From: Sphingomonas sp. CBMAI 2297
Lineage (GTDB): Bacteria > Pseudomonadota > Alphaproteobacteria > Sphingomonadales > Sphingomonadaceae
Reading direction: 5' to 3'
DNA length: 64,000 nt
NCBI RefSeq assembly: GCF_029870595.1
Contig: NZ_JAPDIR010000018.1
Coordinates: forward strand, 1-64,000
Shown: piece after piece, positions 62,582-64,000 of the stretch
Layout: every line of letters starts with the position of its first letter
Numbering within the stretch: position 1 is the first letter of the stretch
The notes under the pieces: generated by a model
Told to the model about the DNA's origin: nothing
The model's database searches: none
What the model saw: only the letters and a program-made list of their open reading frames with translations
Translations under genes and position numbers: made by a program

Positions 62582-63114
62582 GGTGCATTCTCCGATACTG
62601 GCCTCGCGCATGGCGCTTCCCTGAAATCCAAGCCATGCGGAAACTCGGCCCAATCCTCGTGGCCGAGGCTGCTTACGCCAACCTTACGGGCAGATGTCGG
62701 CCAACTGGGCGCTGTCTCAAATCCGCACAGGCCCCGCGCGGCGTTTGTCGGGGCCATGGTCGGGGAATGGCGGATTTCCGCGTCATCCGGCCTTGCCGGG
62801 CACTCGGATGCCTAGGGAGTTTTCCGGAGGCCAGCGGCGGCCCCGTCACCATGCGAAGCCGCTTGTCCACACGGGACAAGGCTACGATAGTCGTCGCCAT
62901 GAGGTACGCGCCATCCTGTCCAGCAATGGGACAGAGGAAAGCCGTGGCGAAGGCGATGATCCGGCACGGCCGCATGGATACCGATCCAGCGCTTCCGACC
63001 GACCATGCGCTTGCCGATACCTTCACCGAGGATCCTGACGGCATTCTTGCCCCCGACATGTTCGGAGACGGATCCTGACCATAGGCGGCCCCTGGCCGCG
63101 ACGGAGCGAGTTAG
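62582..63114. promoter_or_regulatory. intergenic region with two TGTCC/GGACA palindromes
   Basis: About 530 bp between the LuxR gene and the two-component operon. I support no gene here; the ORFs present lack any domain or ribosome site. Two similar inverted repeats stand out: CTTGTCC-N4-GGGACAAG (62863-62881) and CTGTCC-N6-GGGACAG (62917-62935), which share TGTCC...GGACA and could be regulator sites for the downstream response-regulator gene. Confidence 0.4.
62672..62688 (-). promoter_or_regulatory. CGTAAG direct repeat upstream of the LuxR gene
   Basis: Read on the minus strand, CGTAAG occurs twice with 11-bp spacing (CTTACG at 62672-62677 and 62683-62688 on the plus strand). It resembles the TGTAAG/CGTAAC repeats upstream of the secreted-protein gene at 61010, suggesting one regulator for both. 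Confidence 0.45.
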
Positions 63115-63786
63115 ATGCGCTTGCTGATCGTAGAGGATGATGCGGAACTGGCCCATGCGATGGTTTCGGCATTCGCGAAGCGCGACGTGCGCTGCGATCT
63201 GGCCAGAACCGCGGGCGATGCCGAGCTTCTGATCCAGACCATCAACTATGCGGCGATCATCCTCGATCTCGGCCTCCCGGACGAGAATGGCCTCGCCTTG
63301 TTGCGGCGCCTGCGCGGGTATAAACGCATGGAACCAATTCTCGTGCTGACGGCGCGTGGCGAGGGTGAGATGCGTGTCCAGGGACTGGATAGCGGTGCCG
63401 ACGACTATATCGTCAAACCATTCCTCTTTCCCGAGCTGCACGCCCGGATCTGCGCGGTGCTTCGCCGGCAGGGCGGCTATGTCGAGCATCTCCTCGCCGT
63501 GGGGGACCTGTCCCTGGACACCCGGACGCGCGAAGTGCGGGTGGGCGGCGAACCCGCCGACTTTTCGGAGCGCGAGGCCGAACTGCTGGAGCTGCTGATG
63601 CGGCGCTCCGGCCATGTCCTTTCCAAGCGCGTCATCGAGGATCAGCTGTTCGGCTCGGGAGACATGCTCGGCTCGAACGCAGTGGAAGTATATATCCACC
63701 GGATTCGACGAAAACTGGACGGCTTCGCGGCGCAGGTCAGGCTCAAGACCGTACGCGGAATCGGCTATATATTGATGAACTCGTGA
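63115..63786 (+). CDS. OmpR/PhoB-family response regulator
   Basis: A 223-residue two-component response regulator. The receiver has the acidic pair in LLIVEDDAEL, the phospho-acceptor Asp in AIILDLGLPDENG (residue 51), Thr in LVLTARGEG and Lys in DYIVKPF. The C-terminal winged helix (RKLDGF, VRLKTVRGIGYILMNS) binds DNA. It is coupled to the sensor kinase gene (GTGA overlap). It is a candidate regulator for the tandem TGTAA/CGTAA repeats at 60799 and 62672. Confidence 0.94.
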   Translation: MRLLIVEDDAELAHAMVSAFAKRDVRCDLARTAGDAELLIQTINYAAIILDLGLPDENGLALLRRLRGYKRMEPILVLTARGEGEMRVQGLDSGADDYIVKPFLFPELHARICAVLRRQGGYVEHLLAVGDLSLDTRTREVRVGGEPADFSEREAELLELLMRRSGHVLSKRVIEDQLFGSGDMLGSNAVEVYIHRIRRKLDGFAAQVRLKTVRGIGYILMNS

Positions 63787-64000
63787 GGGTTCGCGCGCCG
63801 AGATCGATGTTCTGGCAGCTGCTCCTGGCCCAGGCGATTCTCGTCCTGTCCCTGGCGGTGTTCCTTCCGGTGCTGCTCGGATATCTTCTGAACACGACGG
63901 CAGATCAGTTCATTTCGGAGCGGCTGAAGCGCGAGGCACAGGCCATCGCGACGGGCAGGCCCACATGGTGGCAGCAGGCGCGGGGCCCCAGCTTCCAGGG
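63783..64000 (+). CDS. sensor histidine kinase (3' partial)
   Basis: The first ~72 residues of a membrane sensor, cut by the right edge of the window. It begins at GTG 63783-63785 overlapping the regulator stop. A short basic head (RVRAPRSMFW) precedes one long membrane helix (LLLAQAILVLSLAVFLPVLL), followed by the start of a periplasmic sensing domain. The kinase domains lie outside the window; the assignment rests on this topology and on the coupling to the response regulator. Confidence 0.8.
   Translation, partial: MRVRAPRSMFWQLLLAQAILVLSLAVFLPVLLGYLLNTTADQFISERLKREAQAIATGRPTWWQQARGPSFQ

Noticed and set aside
62635..63078. Plus-strand ORF between the LuxR gene and the response regulator
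   Set aside because: It has no domain or ribosome site, and overlaps two regulatory-looking palindromes.

Overview
The window is GC-rich (about two thirds G+C) and reads like a sphingomonad (Alphaproteobacteria, Sphingomonadales) chromosome. It carries two TonB-dependent receptors, Tat-exported oxidoreductase-like and DUF1501/DUF1800 proteins, a metNIQ importer, DgcN/DgcA-type D-glutamate genes, and a CCGTCATCCC...GGGATGACGG intergenic hairpin of the kind common in this group. No rRNA, tRNA, CRISPR array or intact transposon was seen.

Bases 1-14,700 are one side of a non-ribosomal peptide gene cluster that continues beyond the left edge. An NRPS (ATP-grasp / adenylation / carrier / condensation / extra condensation half / start of a second adenylation domain) runs leftward. 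Facing it is a three-gene operon: an unknown helical protein, a PhzF-type isomerase and an Fe(II)/2-oxoglutarate hydroxylase. Next is a leftward, translationally coupled operon: AlkD-type DNA alkylation repair protein, DinB-like protein, SyrB2-like halogenase, phosphopantetheinyl transferase and MbtH. Divergent from that is aminotransferase / DRE-TIM aldolase / aminotransferase. The set suggests a chlorinated, possibly electrophilic peptide built from a custom amino acid, with self-protection genes at the head of the tailoring operon.

Bases 14,700-27,200 hold a methionine ABC importer (metNIQ), a candidate small RNA with its own promoter and terminator, a leftward operon (membrane dipeptidase, TauE/SafE permease, Tat-exported DOPA-dioxygenase-like protein), a TonB receptor with a coupled Tat-exported HisC-like aminotransferase, and a DUF1800/DUF1501 pair.

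Bases 27,200-38,230 are a leftward island. A SARP/BTAD-type regulator is followed, after an 11-bp direct repeat, by a ~10-kb run of eight genes: five small proteins (two with acidic repeats, one glycine-rich, one cysteine-rich), a 1,483-residue polypeptide with a subtilisin domain, an OmpA-like domain and a second HExxH protease motif, a 137-residue protein, and a phospholipase D-like protein. The giant protease and the phospholipase share a targeting module of about 190 residues. I consider this the best candidate for an undescribed system. Beside it lies an AT-rich orphan gene and a DUF3703 gene broken by a 10-bp tandem duplication.

Bases 39,640-47,450 are a lysine/2-aminoadipate catabolic operon (LysR regulator, 2-oxoadipate dioxygenase/decarboxylase, D-2-hydroxyglutarate dehydrogenase, class III aminotransferase, AstD-like and AmaB-like dehydrogenases). 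Bases 47,590-60,750 hold a TonB receptor, an alpha/beta hydrolase and a D-amino-acid cluster (DgcN, amidase, AraC regulator, MFS transporter, N-acyl-D-amino-acid deacylase, PaiB-like protein, DgcA, prolyl iminopeptidase). Bases 60,750-64,000 hold two secreted proteins of unknown function, a small LuxR-type regulator, and a two-component system whose kinase runs off the right edge. TGTAA/CGTAA tandem repeats lie upstream of the first secreted protein and of the LuxR gene.
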